Part shown: positions 20,322-30,411 of the stretch, piece by piece
Numbering within the stretch: the stretch's first letter is position 1
Layout: every line of letters starts with the position of its first letter
Source of the DNA: Chitinibacter fontanus
Lineage (GTDB): Bacteria > Pseudomonadota > Gammaproteobacteria > Burkholderiales > Chitinibacteraceae
DNA: 64,000 nucleotides
Assembly: GCF_013423785.1 (NCBI RefSeq)
Contig: NZ_CP058952.1
Coordinates: 3,003,665 to 3,067,664, forward strand
Direction: 5' to 3'
Translations under genes and position numbers: made by a program
The notes under the pieces: model-generated
The model's input: the letters and a program-made list of their open reading frames with translations, nothing else
The model's database searches: none
What the model was told of the DNA's origin: nothing

Positions 20322-20783
20322 TTAGCCAATAATAAACATCGGTTCGCCGTATTCAACCGGCTGACCGTTTTCAATCAAGATTGCTTTCACTACGCCTGAG
20401 TGCTCGGCTTCGATTTCATTGAGCAGCTTCATCGCTTCGATAATGCACAATGTATCGCCAGCATTCACAGATTGACCCACTTCAACGAAAGATTTCGCGC
20501 CCGGGCTAGATGAGCGGTAGAACGTGCCGACCATAGGCGATTTTTGTACATTGCCTTCAACAGCGGGTGCGGCTGCTTCGGCTGCTGGCGCGGCAGCAGC
20601 TGGTGCAGGGGCTGCAACTGGTGCGGCAGCAGGGATGTGATATTGCATTGGTGCTTGCATGAAGCCTTGATTGGCTACACTGCGAGTGATGCGTACTTTC
20701 TCTTCACCTTCTGTGACTTCCAATTCGGCGATGCCCGATTCTTCAACCAAGTCGATGAGTTTTTTAAGTTTACGCAGATCCAT
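20322..20783 (-). CDS. accB: Acetyl-CoA carboxylase, biotin carboxyl carrier protein
   Basis: The 153-residue carrier moves carboxybiotin between AccC and the AccAD carboxyltransferase. An N-terminal helical part is followed by an Ala/Pro-rich linker (about residues 50-76) and the C-terminal biotinyl domain with EAMKL, where K119 is the biotinylation site. A thumb segment ([20 protein letters not shown]) typical of bacterial AccB is present. It lies between aroQ and accC in one operon. Confidence 0.97.
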   Translation of the reverse strand: MDLRKLKKLIDLVEESGIAELEVTEGEEKVRITRSVANQGFMQAPMQYHIPAAAPVAAPAPAAAAPAAEAAAPAVEGNVQKSPMVGTFYRSSSPGAKSFVEVGQSVNAGDTLCIIEAMKLLNEIEAEHSGVVKAILIENGQPVEYGEPMFIIG

Positions 20784-20838
20784 TGATGCAATCCTCTCTG
20801 TTATAAGGTGGAGACTGAAGCTTTTTGAGCTTTTAGTG

Positions 20839-21291
20839 TTATTGGGTTTTTAGCTTTTTAATCGCAAAGGTGAGTGCAAACTCGTAGCCTTGTGCGCCTA
20901 AACCGCAGATCACGCCAGTAGCGAGATCAGAAAAATACGAACGATGGCGAAATGCTTCCCGTGCATGCACATTAGATAAATGTACTTCTACAAACGGAAT
21001 TTTTACGCCAGCTAGTGCATCACGTAGCGCAACGCTGGTGTGCGTAAATGCAGCTGGATTGATCACGATATACGCAATGCCTTCGACGTAGGCTGCATGG
21101 ATTCGTTCAATGAGCTCGTATTCACGATTTGACTGAAAGGTGGTGACTTCCACCTGATGGTTTTTCCCTAGCTCGATCAAAGTTTGATTGATGCTATCGA
21201 GCGTAGCGTTGCCATAGTGCTGCGGTTCACGCAGCCCAAGCAAGTTCAAATTGGGGCCGTGCAGAACCAGGATTTTGTCGTTAGACGACAT
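20839..21291 (-). CDS. aroQ: 3-dehydroquinate dehydratase, type II
   Basis: Catalyses the third step of the shikimate pathway, dehydrating 3-dehydroquinate. The type II fold is clear from [20 protein letters not shown] at the N-terminus, [14 protein letters not shown], the [17 protein letters not shown] catalytic region and [19 protein letters not shown]. Length of 150 residues is normal for a dodecameric AroQ. The start at 21291 follows AAGGA at good spacing; the frame extends to 21336 without support. It is the first gene of aroQ-accB-accC and diverges from queA. Confidence 0.95.
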   Translation of the reverse strand: MSSNDKILVLHGPNLNLLGLREPQHYGNATLDSINQTLIELGKNHQVEVTTFQSNREYELIERIHAAYVEGIAYIVINPAAFTHTSVALRDALAGVKIPFVEVHLSNVHAREAFRHRSYFSDLATGVICGLGAQGYEFALTFAIKKLKTQ

Positions 21292-21457
21292 AAAGCAATC
21301 CTTATATTCCCTGTGAATCGTCGGAGTTTGCCGCAACTTCGGCGAACTTGTCCAGAAAAAGCAGTGAAAATATTTTAATTTCTGCTGGCTTACAGGCGGA
21401 ACTTTTGCTGAAAAATTTTGTTACATCAGGATTGGCGCGGGTTACATAGGGTTTTAC

Positions 21458-21466
21458 TGTTATAAT
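21458..21466 (+). promoter_or_regulatory. Extended -10 promoter element for queA
   Basis: TGTTATAAT matches an extended -10 (TGnTATAAT), 41 bases before the queA start codon. No good -35 box is seen at the normal distance, which fits an extended -10 promoter. Start site not verified. Confidence 0.5.
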
Positions 21467-21506
21467 TCCCGCGAATTTTCACCTTGGCTTACGGCGTGCA
21501 AGTGCA

Positions 21507-22538
21507 ATGCAAATTTCTGATTTTGACTACCATTTACCCGAGCATCTGATTGCGCAGTTTCCACCTGTCACACGCGGCACTAGCCGCTTGCTGCACGTGG
21601 ATGGTGCAAATCTTGCAGATCGCGTTTTTACCGAATTGCCCACATTTTTGCAAGCGGGTGATGTGTTGGTATTTAACGATACCAAAGTCATCAAAGCGCG
21701 ATTGTTTGGTGAAAAAGCCAGTGGCGGCAAAATCGAGGCGCTGATCGAGCGTGTGCTAGACCAGCATCAGGCGCTTGCGCACATCAAGGCTTCCAAAGCG
21801 CCCAAGCCCGGCACGATTTTGCACTTTCAGGGCGGCTTTACCGCCGAAATGACCGAGCGCCAAGGTGATCTATTCAAACTGGATTTTTCCGACGCTCACG
21901 CTGATCTGACAGTATTGGATATTCTGGAGCAATCAGGTTTACTCCCGCTTCCGCCGTACATTACTCATGTACCTGACGAGGAAGATGCCAAGCGTTATCA
22001 AACCGTGTACGCCCGCGATCCCGGTGCCGTAGCGGCACCAACTGCTGGGCTGCACTTTACCGATGAGTTACTCGAACAATTACGCGCGATGGGGGTTAAA
22101 ACGCAGTTTTTAACGTTGCATGTCGGCGCGGGTACATTTATGCCGGTGCGTGTAGATAATATTGCCGAGCACGTAATGCATCACGAGCGGTATAAAATCC
22201 CTGCTGATACGCAAGCCGCAATTCGCGATGCTAAGGCCGCAGGTAAACGCGTGATTGCGGTGGGTACTACCTCGTTGCGCGCGCTGGAGGCCTCATCACA
22301 GCAAGGTTTGTTGGCAGAGCCTGAGGGTGATACCAATATTTTCATCAAGCCAGGTTATCAATTTCAAGTCGTTGATCGCTTGATTACGAATTTTCACCTG
22401 CCAAAATCCACCTTGCTAATGTTAGTTGCAGCCTTTGCTGGGCACGATACGATGCGCGCCGCGTACGAACATGCAGTTGCGCAGCAATATCGTTTTTTTA
22501 GCTATGGCGACTCGATGTTGCTAGAACCGCAGCGCTAA
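21507..22538 (+). CDS. queA: S-adenosylmethionine:tRNA ribosyltransferase-isomerase
   Basis: Adds the cyclopentane ring, from the ribosyl part of SAM, to preQ1 in tRNA during queuosine synthesis. The 343-residue protein shows the family landmarks: [14 protein letters not shown] at the start, [49 protein letters not shown] and [19 protein letters not shown]. The ATG at 21507 agrees with the family's N-terminus. tgt, the enzyme acting just before it in the pathway, follows on the same strand after a terminator, so the two are neighbours but probably separate transcription units. Confidence 0.97.
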   Translation: MQISDFDYHLPEHLIAQFPPVTRGTSRLLHVDGANLADRVFTELPTFLQAGDVLVFNDTKVIKARLFGEKASGGKIEALIERVLDQHQALAHIKASKAPKPGTILHFQGGFTAEMTERQGDLFKLDFSDAHADLTVLDILEQSGLLPLPPYITHVPDEEDAKRYQTVYARDPGAVAAPTAGLHFTDELLEQLRAMGVKTQFLTLHVGAGTFMPVRVDNIAEHVMHHERYKIPADTQAAIRDAKAAGKRVIAVGTTSLRALEASSQQGLLAEPEGDTNIFIKPGYQFQVVDRLITNFHLPKSTLLMLVAAFAGHDTMRAAYEHAVAQQYRFFSYGDSMLLEPQR

Positions 22539-23994
<1,456 letters not shown>

Positions 23995-24017
23995 TCTGCC
24001 TGAAAGTATTTCAACTC

Positions 24018-24046
24018 AAACAGCGACCTACGGGTCGCTGTTTTTA
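24018..24046 (+). terminator. Terminator after tgt
   Basis: Arms AAACAGCGACC and GGTCGCTGTTT with a short TACG loop, then a T-rich tract, about 25 bases after the tgt stop. Confidence 0.88.
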
Positions 24047-24185
24047 TTTGGGGTATCTAGCTGTAGCTATTATTTAATATAGTCTACATAGTAATACGGT
24101 AGTAGGTATATGGATGCACTACATGTTCGCTCGCTCGCGGCGTGCGATTGTCTATTCTAAAGACTTAACTCATCAGGGTAACGCA

Positions 24186-25553
24186 ATGAGCCAATCTCTA
24201 AAGCTTGCTGAATTGCTGGGCGCTTTGTCCTATGCGCTGGATATGACCGAAGGTCAGCCCGAAGGGCATTGTGTGCGCTGTTGCTGGATCGGCGTGCATA
24301 TCGGCAAGCAGATCGGCATGAGCGAGCAGGCCTTGTGGGAGCTGTATTACACGCTGCTGCTCAAAGATTTGGGCTGTAGCAGCAATGCAGCGCGAATTTG
24401 CGAGCTATATCTCACCGATGACCAAAGCTTCAAGCGGGATTTCAAGCTGGTCGGCACCAATCTGTCGCAAGTGCTGGGCTTTGTGTTCGAGCACACCGGG
24501 CGCAATGAAAGCTGGACTAAACGACTGACTGCCATCTTAAATATCATGCGCAATGGCGACACGATTGCGCAGGAGCTGATCCAGACGCGCTGCGATCGGG
24601 GCGCGCGAATTGCACGGCAATTGCGCTTTCCCGAATCGGTGGCGCTGGGCATTCATTCGCTGGATGAGCACTGGAATGGCGGCGGGCGGCCAGATGGTTT
24701 GCAGGGCGCGGATATTCCGCTTAATGCCCGCATCGCCTTGCTGGCCCAAGTGATCGATGTGTTTCATTTTTCCAATGGCCGCGATGCCGCTTTGGCCGAG
24801 GTGCGTCACCGCACCGAAGTCTGGTTTGACCCCTTGCTGGTGGCAGCGTTTGAAGTGGTGGCCAAAGACGCCGCGTTTTGGCAGACGTTGAGCGATCCCG
24901 ACATCGCCAGCGCTGTGCTGGAGCTGGAGCCCGCGCAATTTACGGTGCCGCTCGATGATGAATATATGGATGAAATTGCGTCGGCATTTGGTCAGGTGGT
25001 CGATGCCAAAAGCCCATTTACTGCTGGCCATAGCGAGCGCGTGGGGTTTTATGCAGATCTAATCGCGCAGGAATTAGGCCTGGAAGACCGTCGCCGTAAG
25101 TGGGTAAAGCGTGCAGCGCTATTGCACGATGTTGGCAAGCTCGGCGTTAGTAGCAGCATTTTAGAAAAGCCTGGCAAGCTCACTGATGACGAGTTTCGCG
25201 CGGTGCAGCAGCATGCGCGCTTAAGCGAAGAAATTTTGGGCAAAATCGCGCAATTTGCTGATTTGGCATTTGTGGCTGGCTCGCACCACGAGCGGCTCGA
25301 TGGTAAAGGCTACCCGCGTGGCTTGAGTGCGCCCGACATTCGGCTGGAAACGCGCATTATCACCGTGGCCGATATTTTTGACGCCATCAGCGCGGAGCGC
25401 CCCTATCACGCCGCCAATTCACCAGAAAAAACCATCCAGATTATGAGCGGCATGGTCGGCAATGCCATTGATGCCGATTGTTTTGCCGCGCTCAAGGCGG
25501 TGCTAGAGCGTGAGTTGGCTAGTGCGCAGCAGGGTAGTGTTGCAGTTGTGTGA
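24186..25553 (+). CDS. Tandem HD-GYP c-di-GMP phosphodiesterase
   Basis: A 455-residue cytosolic protein with two HD-GYP units. The C-terminal one (about residues 265-440) looks active: HSERVGFYADL, LLHDVGKLGVSSSILEKPGKL, HARLSEEIL, and SHHERLDGKGYPRGL with HH-E, D-G-K-G-Y-P. The N-terminal half resembles the same fold but is degenerate: LKDLG stands where HDxGK should be, and EHWNGGGRPDGL replaces HHExxDGxGYP. Such a pair suggests a catalytic domain plus a sensor or dimerising one. Expected activity is hydrolysis of c-di-GMP to GMP. I chose ATG 24186, with AGGGTAA upstream, over 24114. The gene stands alone. Confidence 0.88.
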   Translation: MSQSLKLAELLGALSYALDMTEGQPEGHCVRCCWIGVHIGKQIGMSEQALWELYYTLLLKDLGCSSNAARICELYLTDDQSFKRDFKLVGTNLSQVLGFVFEHTGRNESWTKRLTAILNIMRNGDTIAQELIQTRCDRGARIARQLRFPESVALGIHSLDEHWNGGGRPDGLQGADIPLNARIALLAQVIDVFHFSNGRDAALAEVRHRTEVWFDPLLVAAFEVVAKDAAFWQTLSDPDIASAVLELEPAQFTVPLDDEYMDEIASAFGQVVDAKSPFTAGHSERVGFYADLIAQELGLEDRRRKWVKRAALLHDVGKLGVSSSILEKPGKLTDDEFRAVQQHARLSEEILGKIAQFADLAFVAGSHHERLDGKGYPRGLSAPDIRLETRIITVADIFDAISAERPYHAANSPEKTIQIMSGMVGNAIDADCFAALKAVLERELASAQQGSVAVV

Positions 25554-25663
25554 GTTTGGTGTGGCGCTTGTGGTTTGTTTGACTCAAATCAAAATGATGC
25601 TCGGTGCTCTGGGCAGTATGCAGGCTAGACAATAGCCAGCGTTGACTGGCAAGGAGTATTCAC

Positions 25664-26113
25664 ATGAGCCTGCTTATCGAGTGGAATGAATCATTATCGG
25701 TCGGGATTCAAGAGATCGACGAACAGCACAAAGTGCTGGTCAATCTACTGAATGAATTGCACGACGCAATTCGCCATCACCATGGCCGCGATGCCTCGAT
25801 TGCCGTGCTGCAGCGGCTGGCTGACTACACCCGCATTCACTTCACAGTGGAAGAGAGCCTGATGCGTATTTTGGGCTATCCCGAATACGACACACATAAA
25901 GCGCACCATGAAGACCTGATCAGTCAGATGCAAGACTTGCAGGCGCGTATGAACAATGGCGAGTCAATTTCGTTTGAATTGCTGCACTTTTTGCGCAACT
26001 GGCTAACCAACCACATCATGGAAGGCGACCAGCGCTACGTAGAGCATTTCCTATCGCGTGGTGCGCAAAAAAGCTGGCACAAGAAAAGCTGGTTGGAGCG
26101 CTTTTGGTCTTAA
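25664..26113 (+). CDS. Bacteriohemerythrin
   Basis: A 149-residue four-helix non-haem di-iron protein that binds oxygen reversibly. Metal ligands are in place: H in IDEQHKVLVN, H and E in IHFTVEESLM, H in THKAHHEDL, and H and D in HIMEGDQRYVEH. Single-domain proteins of this type store or deliver oxygen, or act in aerotaxis; no signalling domain is attached here. RBS AAGGAG lies 8 nt before the ATG. It follows the HD-GYP gene after about 110 bases but probably has its own promoter. Confidence 0.92.
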   Translation: MSLLIEWNESLSVGIQEIDEQHKVLVNLLNELHDAIRHHHGRDASIAVLQRLADYTRIHFTVEESLMRILGYPEYDTHKAHHEDLISQMQDLQARMNNGESISFELLHFLRNWLTNHIMEGDQRYVEHFLSRGAQKSWHKKSWLERFWS

Positions 26114-26137
26114 ATAGGTATATGGCTACAGATCAAT

Positions 26138-27079
26138 CTAGTATTTGTTTGTAGCAATATACCTTCCTTTGTTGGCATGAAAAAACGCCTCGGTTGTCGG
26201 ATATTGCAACCGCCAGCGCAATTCACTTTTGGTGCGCTGATTACTCAGCCGCCGCGACTCATTCATATATGACCACATGGTCGGAGAGAGCCGACTTTGT
26301 GCTTCTTGGCGACTGAGTTTGGGTACGCGGGGCAGGGTGGTGAAGTCGGAAACCTGGTCAAACCACTCGCTCATCGTGTGCGGCGCGTCGTCGACAATAT
26401 TGTAGCTACGCTGCGGCAGGCCGCGAAATAGCGTCAAGCAGACCGCATGCGCCAGATCATTGGCATGAATATGATTACTCACGCTATCTTCGCTGGCGAT
26501 GATGCCCGGCTCGCCCCGCGCAATACGCGCGGTGGGCAGTCGATCGAGTGCATAGATGCCCGGCGCGCGCAAAAGACACACGCGGCGCGTCGCTGATCGA
26601 CTCTGTGCCCAGTGTCGCAGCTGATGTTCCGCGCTGATGCGGCGCAGGGCGCGGCCGGTGGTGGCTAGCTGCGGCGAGGTTTCGTCAATCCACGCACCGC
26701 CATGGTCGCCGTAAACCCCGCTGGTGCTGATATAGACGATGCGGCGCTGTGCTAAAATCCCGTTTTGCGGTTCGCGCGCGCCAGAGCGTCTGCGTGGTGT
26801 GCGGGCAAGTGCGGCCAGCAGGCGGCGAGTACGCAGGTCAGCTTCGCCTTCGCCCGGCGGCGTGCTGTGGATGATCGTATCAGCCAGACCCGCCAGGCGC
26901 GCTAAAGACTGGCGCTGATCCAGATCGGCGATGATCGGGTGGATACCTAGGGTATGTAGCTGCTGCGCTTTATCGGCGCTGCGTGCAGTGGCATACACCT
27001 GAAAGCGCTGGCGTAGCCACGGCAAAGCGCGCTGCACCACATCACCGCAACCTATAATTAACAAGCGTTTTTTTCGCAC
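26138..27079 (-). CDS. NAD-dependent epimerase/dehydratase-like protein (YeeZ type)
   Basis: An extended short-chain dehydrogenase fold of about 313 residues. The nucleotide-binding loop is IIGCGDVVQRALPWLRQ rather than the classical GxxGxxG, as in E. coli YeeZ. YISTSGVYGDHGGAW carries the Ser/Tyr catalytic pair region, and HANDLAHAVCLTLFRG is typical of the family. The substrate is unknown. I favour the GTG at 27079; the frame stays open to an ATG at 27118, but that would run into the divergent reductase gene. It is transcribed away from that gene, with about 20 bases between the starts. Confidence 0.78.
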   Translation of the reverse strand: MRKKRLLIIGCGDVVQRALPWLRQRFQVYATARSADKAQQLHTLGIHPIIADLDQRQSLARLAGLADTIIHSTPPGEGEADLRTRRLLAALARTPRRRSGAREPQNGILAQRRIVYISTSGVYGDHGGAWIDETSPQLATTGRALRRISAEHQLRHWAQSRSATRRVCLLRAPGIYALDRLPTARIARGEPGIIASEDSVSNHIHANDLAHAVCLTLFRGLPQRSYNIVDDAPHTMSEWFDQVSDFTTLPRVPKLSRQEAQSRLSPTMWSYMNESRRLSNQRTKSELRWRLQYPTTEAFFHANKGRYIATNKY

Positions 27080-27098
27080 AAGTCGGAAATCCAAAAGA

Positions 27099-28121
27099 AT
27101 GAGCAAGCAACTTATCATTGAACCTTCAGGTCAGCAACTGAGCGTGTTTGACGGTGAAACCCTGCTAGATGCAGCGATGCGCGAGGGCTTTAATATGCCC
27201 TATGGCTGCAAAAACGGCTCATGCGGCGCGTGCAAAGGTAAAGTGCTCAGCGGCGAAGTGGCGCATGGCGATCATTCGCCAACGGTGCTGACCAGCGAAG
27301 AAATTGAAAAAGGCATGTCGCTATTCTGTTGCGCAACGCCAGTGAGCGACAGCGTCAGCATCGAATGCCGCGAAGTGGCGGCGACCAAAGACATCCAAAT
27401 TAAAACGCTACCGACCCGCATCGAGAAAATCGACAAGGTGTCACGCGACGTAGCCGTGCTCACACTAAAGCTACCATCGACCGAGCGGCTGCAGTTTCTG
27501 GCTGGCCAATACATCGACATCCACACCAAAACCGGCAATAAACGCAGCTTCTCGATTGCCAACGCGCCGCATCAGGAAGGCTATCTCGAATTGCACATCC
27601 GCCATGTGCCGGGCGGTGAGTTTTCTGGCTATGTGTGGGAGACGATGAAAGAGCGCGAGATTTTCCGCTTCACCGGCCCGCTGGGCAGCTTCTTTTTGCG
27701 CGAAGACTCAGATAAACCGATTATTTTCATCGCCACCGGCACCGGTTTTGCGCCAATCAAAGGCATTATCGAACACGCGCTGCACCACAACACGCAGCGC
27801 GAAATGGTGCTGTACTGGGGCTGCCGCTCGCTCGATGATTTGTACATGCCTGCTGTGCCATCGCAATGGCAGCAGCAATACCCCAATTTCACCTTTATTC
27901 CGGTGCTCTCCGAGCCTAAGCCGCAACACCAATGGCAAGGCCGCACCGGCTTGGTTCACGAGGCCGTCTTGGCCGATTTTGCCAATCTGGCGCACTACCA
28001 AGTCTACGCCTGCGGTGCACCCGTGATGGTTGAAGCGGCAGTGAAAGGCTGCATCGCCCAAGGGCTGCCAGCGGAAGAATTTTATTCAGACGCATTTTTT
28101 AGTAGTCATGCAACTAAATAA
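27099..28121 (+). CDS. 2Fe-2S ferredoxin / flavin reductase (CDP-6-deoxy-glucoseen reductase-like)
   Basis: A 340-residue electron-transfer protein with an N-terminal plant-type 2Fe-2S ferredoxin domain (YGCKNGSCGACKGKV and LFCCATP give the four cysteines), an FAD-binding barrel (GNKRSFSIANAPHQ, RxxS motif) and an NAD(P)-binding domain (IFIATGTGFAPIKGIIEHAL, YACGAPVMVEA). It would take electrons from NAD(P)H and give them to a partner oxygenase or dehydrase. It resembles AscD/RfbI and also phenol hydroxylase reductases; no partner gene is adjacent, so the acceptor is unknown. It ends just before the tRNA-Thr promoter. Confidence 0.87.
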   Translation: MSKQLIIEPSGQQLSVFDGETLLDAAMREGFNMPYGCKNGSCGACKGKVLSGEVAHGDHSPTVLTSEEIEKGMSLFCCATPVSDSVSIECREVAATKDIQIKTLPTRIEKIDKVSRDVAVLTLKLPSTERLQFLAGQYIDIHTKTGNKRSFSIANAPHQEGYLELHIRHVPGGEFSGYVWETMKEREIFRFTGPLGSFFLREDSDKPIIFIATGTGFAPIKGIIEHALHHNTQREMVLYWGCRSLDDLYMPAVPSQWQQQYPNFTFIPVLSEPKPQHQWQGRTGLVHEAVLADFANLAHYQVYACGAPVMVEAAVKGCIAQGLPAEEFYSDAFFSSHATK

Positions 28122-28133
28122 ACGGTTTTTTGC

Positions 28134-28161
28134 TTGCGGAAAAATAAATATGGTGTAAAAT
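28134..28161 (+). promoter_or_regulatory. Promoter of tRNA-Thr
   Basis: A TTGCGG -35 box and TAAAAT -10 box with a 16-base spacer lie 12 bases before the tRNA 5' end. Confidence 0.6.
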
Positions 28162-28173
28162 GCGCAGCTCTTA

Positions 28174-28249
28174 GCCGATGTAGCTCAGTTGGTAGAGCAC
28201 CTGACTTGTAATCAGGGGGTCGCGAGTTCGATTCCTGCCGTCGGCACCA
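28174..28249 (+). tRNA. tRNA-Thr(TGT)
   Basis: A 76-base tRNA with CCA encoded. Acceptor arms GCCGATG and CGTCGGC pair (one G-T), the D arm is TAGCTCAGTTGGTAGAGC, the anticodon loop CTTGTAA gives TGT (reads ACA), and the T arm GCGAGTTCGATTCCTGC is normal. Its last 46 bases form the left copy of the island attachment repeat, so integration has left the tRNA intact. Confidence 0.95.
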
Positions 28250-28250
28250 A
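28204..28250 (+). repeat. Left attachment site (attL) of the integrated island
   Basis: A 47-bp sequence covering the anticodon loop to the CCA end of tRNA-Thr, plus one A. It is repeated without mismatch at 49449-49495, in the same orientation. The tyrosine recombinase gene starts 275 bases beyond it. Confidence 0.93.
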
Positions 28251-28257
28251 GAATATC

Positions 28258-28287
28258 AAAGGGTTAGCAAGCAATTGCTAACCCTTT
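28258..28287 (+). terminator. Hairpin at the left end of the island, possible substitute tRNA terminator
   Basis: A perfect 13-bp stem (AAAGGGTTAGCAA and its complement) with a GCAA loop, 8 bases inside the island. The T tract is weak (GTCATTT). The tRNA's original terminator was carried to the far side (49503), so this hairpin may now end the tRNA transcript. Confidence 0.55.
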
Positions 28288-28297
28288 GTCATTTGCG

Positions 28298-28318
28298 CAA
28301 CGCACTCCCAACGCACTT
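28298..28318 (+). repeat. Tandem CAACGCACT repeats near attL (possible integrase arm sites)
   Basis: Two copies of CAACGCACT(T) begin 11 bases apart, at 28298 and 28309. The same pair, in the same orientation and spacing, is found at 49228-49248 next to attR. Such paired short repeats flanking both ends are typical of arm-binding sites of tyrosine recombinases. Confidence 0.6.
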
Positions 28319-28524
28319 CGCCGCAACACACCACCACAAACCCCAACACTTGCACCGATAAAGTTCATCCGCTGCCGCTGATTGAAATGCGCTTTGTTGC
28401 GACTTCGCGACAGCGTTTTTTATTGCCAGTTTTGGGCGGTTATTGGCATTTTTGCTGCCCCATCAAGCACTTGTAAGTGCGTCTATCCAATTGGTTTAAT
28501 CCGAGAATCAGGAGTTTAGACGCT

Positions 28525-29601
28525 ATGGCAAACATTCAACGACGTACCACTGCAAGTGGAGAAACACGTTATCAGGTCTGCATCCGCCTTAAAGGATTTG
28601 CACCTCAAACATCCACGTTTGATCGACTGACCGACGCCAAACGATGGGCGGCCAAAATTGAGACTGAAATGCGCGAGGGTCGCTTTTTCCAAGCTAATGC
28701 ACGCCCTAAGCATAAGGTTTCTGATGCAATTGATCGCTATCAGCGAGAAATACTGCCGAACAAGAGTTCATCAACAATTCGGGATCAGTCGCAGCAACTG
28801 GAGTGGTGGCGTAAAGAAATAGGAACTCTGCATTTGCACGATTTAACGCCTGCGGTAATTGCAGGGTGCAAAACCAAGCTTGCAGCAACACCCATGCCGC
28901 CACGTGGTAAAGCCGTCAATATCGAACCTGTGTATCGCTCTGCAAGTACGGTCACCGCATATCTGCGCGTGATGTCACACCTATGCTCAACTGCGGAAAG
29001 AGAATGGGAGTGGCTAGAACGCAATCCTGTGATGGCCGTTAAAAAGCCTAAACTCAATAATGCACGCAGCCGTTTTCTGAGCGATGAAGAGCGCGCTCGC
29101 TTATTGCAAGAATGCAAAAACTTTCCTGATTTGTATTTGGCCGTAGTGTTGGCTCTTAGTACGGGAGCGCGCAAGAATGAAATTTGGGATTTGCGCTGGC
29201 ATCAGATCGATCTGGATCGACAGTCCATCACCTTGCATCTGACCAAGAATAAAGAAATTCGTGTCGTACCTGTCGTGGGTGAGGCACTGGCGATCTTGCG
29301 AGAACGTCAGGCATTGCGCCCTCGTCCGAATGACCATCTTTTTCCCGGCAAGGTCGAAGGGAAATCCTTTGATTTTCGCAAGCAGTGGGAGCATTGCATC
29401 GCGGCTGCGCAATTGCACAATTTTCGCTACCACGACTTGCGCCACACTGCTGCCAGCTACTTAGCAATGAGTGGCGCAACCTTGCCTGAACTGGCGGAAA
29501 TCCTAGGGCATAAGACATTGCAGATGGTGAAACGCTACGCCCACTTTACCCCTGACCACAAGAAAAGTGTGGTGGAGCGCATGGTTAGCGCATATTTGTA
29601 G
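28525..29601 (+). CDS. Tyrosine recombinase (island integrase)
   Basis: A 358-residue phage-type integrase that should catalyse insertion into tRNA-Thr. After an N-terminal arm-binding part (MANIQRRTTASGETRYQVCI) and a SAM-like core-binding part, the catalytic domain holds Arg in STGARKNEIWDLRW, H-x-x-R in YHDLRHTAASYL, and the nucleophile Tyr in GHKTLQMVKRYAHF. The ATG at 28525 has AGGAG 9 nt upstream; the frame continues up to 28477 but lacks a site. It points inwards from attL, the usual position for an integrase whose promoter lies next to the att site. Confidence 0.95.
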   Translation: MANIQRRTTASGETRYQVCIRLKGFAPQTSTFDRLTDAKRWAAKIETEMREGRFFQANARPKHKVSDAIDRYQREILPNKSSSTIRDQSQQLEWWRKEIGTLHLHDLTPAVIAGCKTKLAATPMPPRGKAVNIEPVYRSASTVTAYLRVMSHLCSTAEREWEWLERNPVMAVKKPKLNNARSRFLSDEERARLLQECKNFPDLYLAVVLALSTGARKNEIWDLRWHQIDLDRQSITLHLTKNKEIRVVPVVGEALAILRERQALRPRPNDHLFPGKVEGKSFDFRKQWEHCIAAAQLHNFRYHDLRHTAASYLAMSGATLPELAEILGHKTLQMVKRYAHFTPDHKKSVVERMVSAYL

Positions 29602-29753
29602 CAAGGCTAGATATTCAGATTTATTTTTCGTAACTTCATGATTCTTTTGCGGAAAACATTTTCAGATTTGTTCGCCGATGCCTTTTTTCAAACCCTGCGA
29701 TTAAATGCAGTTGTCGGCAGCGACAGTTACTTACCAATGAAAAGAGGCTATCT

Positions 29754-30017
29754 ATGACTACAAATCGTTCTTCCTTTTCCACTAAAGCACCAAGACAGTT
29801 GTTCACTGTGAAGCAGTTTGCTGAGCGCTATCCCGCATGGAGTGAACAGGCGCTCCGCTGGTTAATCTTCAATGCAAAAGATCGAATGCTTGCCAAAGAA
29901 ATGCAGCGAGGCAACGGTTTGGAGTGTGCCATTTTGCGCCAAGGTCGCAAGGTCTTGATCGATGAAGATCTGTTTCTGCAGTGGCTAGAAAACAGCAATC
30001 AAGCCTCTGTGCAGTGA
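29754..30017 (+). CDS. Small excisionase-like DNA-binding protein
   Basis: An 87-residue basic protein. LFTVKQFAERYPAWSEQALRW followed by RQGRKVLIDEDLFLQWLE has the layout of winged-helix excisionase/MerR-type proteins found next to island integrases. It would bend DNA at the att region or regulate the integrase or rep genes. The ATG follows AAAGAGG. It lies 152 bases after the integrase on the same strand, with the Rep-like gene next. Family membership is judged by pattern only. Confidence 0.65.
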   Translation: MTTNRSSFSTKAPRQLFTVKQFAERYPAWSEQALRWLIFNAKDRMLAKEMQRGNGLECAILRQGRKVLIDEDLFLQWLENSNQASVQ

Positions 30018-30411
30018 AACTGTAAACGTGATGCTCGATGTATAAGTTACGTAAATCGAATTAACCCTAAAACTCATGTTAATGCTGTTTGAAGCCTTCG
30101 TGCGTGTGTTTGAAGGCTTCAACTAGCGGCTAGACGCAAAAGTGGTCATTCACGATAAATGCCGTGCAGCTTTTATAAGTTACGTACAGTTGCATGGTCA
30201 AAAACGCTGAGTTTCATTAGAACAGCGCCTCTGGGTGCATATTCAGCGCAACTGAGCCTATTTGACTACTCTGATTGTGTGTTGAGTAACGCTATTACAT
30301 AGCATAACTCACCATCACATAGTCAACAGTAGTAAGGGCATGGTGATCAGCCATTGTGGACTAGCCATCAGCATTTCATGGACATAGTAATTTGGTATAT
30401 GAGGATTCAAC
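30018..30411. other. Non-coding region before the Rep-like gene with repeats
   Basis: About 390 bases without a credible gene. It holds an imperfect hairpin at about 30089-30122 (TTGAAGCCTT/AAGGCTTCAA), which could end the upstream transcript, and two copies of TATAAGTTACGTA. It could contain an origin or operators for the excisionase-like or Rep-like protein. Confidence 0.5.
30041..30186 (+). repeat. Direct 13-bp repeat TATAAGTTACGTA
   Basis: Exact copies at 30041-30053 and 30174-30186, 133 bases apart in the same orientation, upstream of the Rep-like gene. The core GTTACGTA contains a TACGTA palindrome. A binding site for a small regulator or an origin iteron is possible. Confidence 0.55.
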
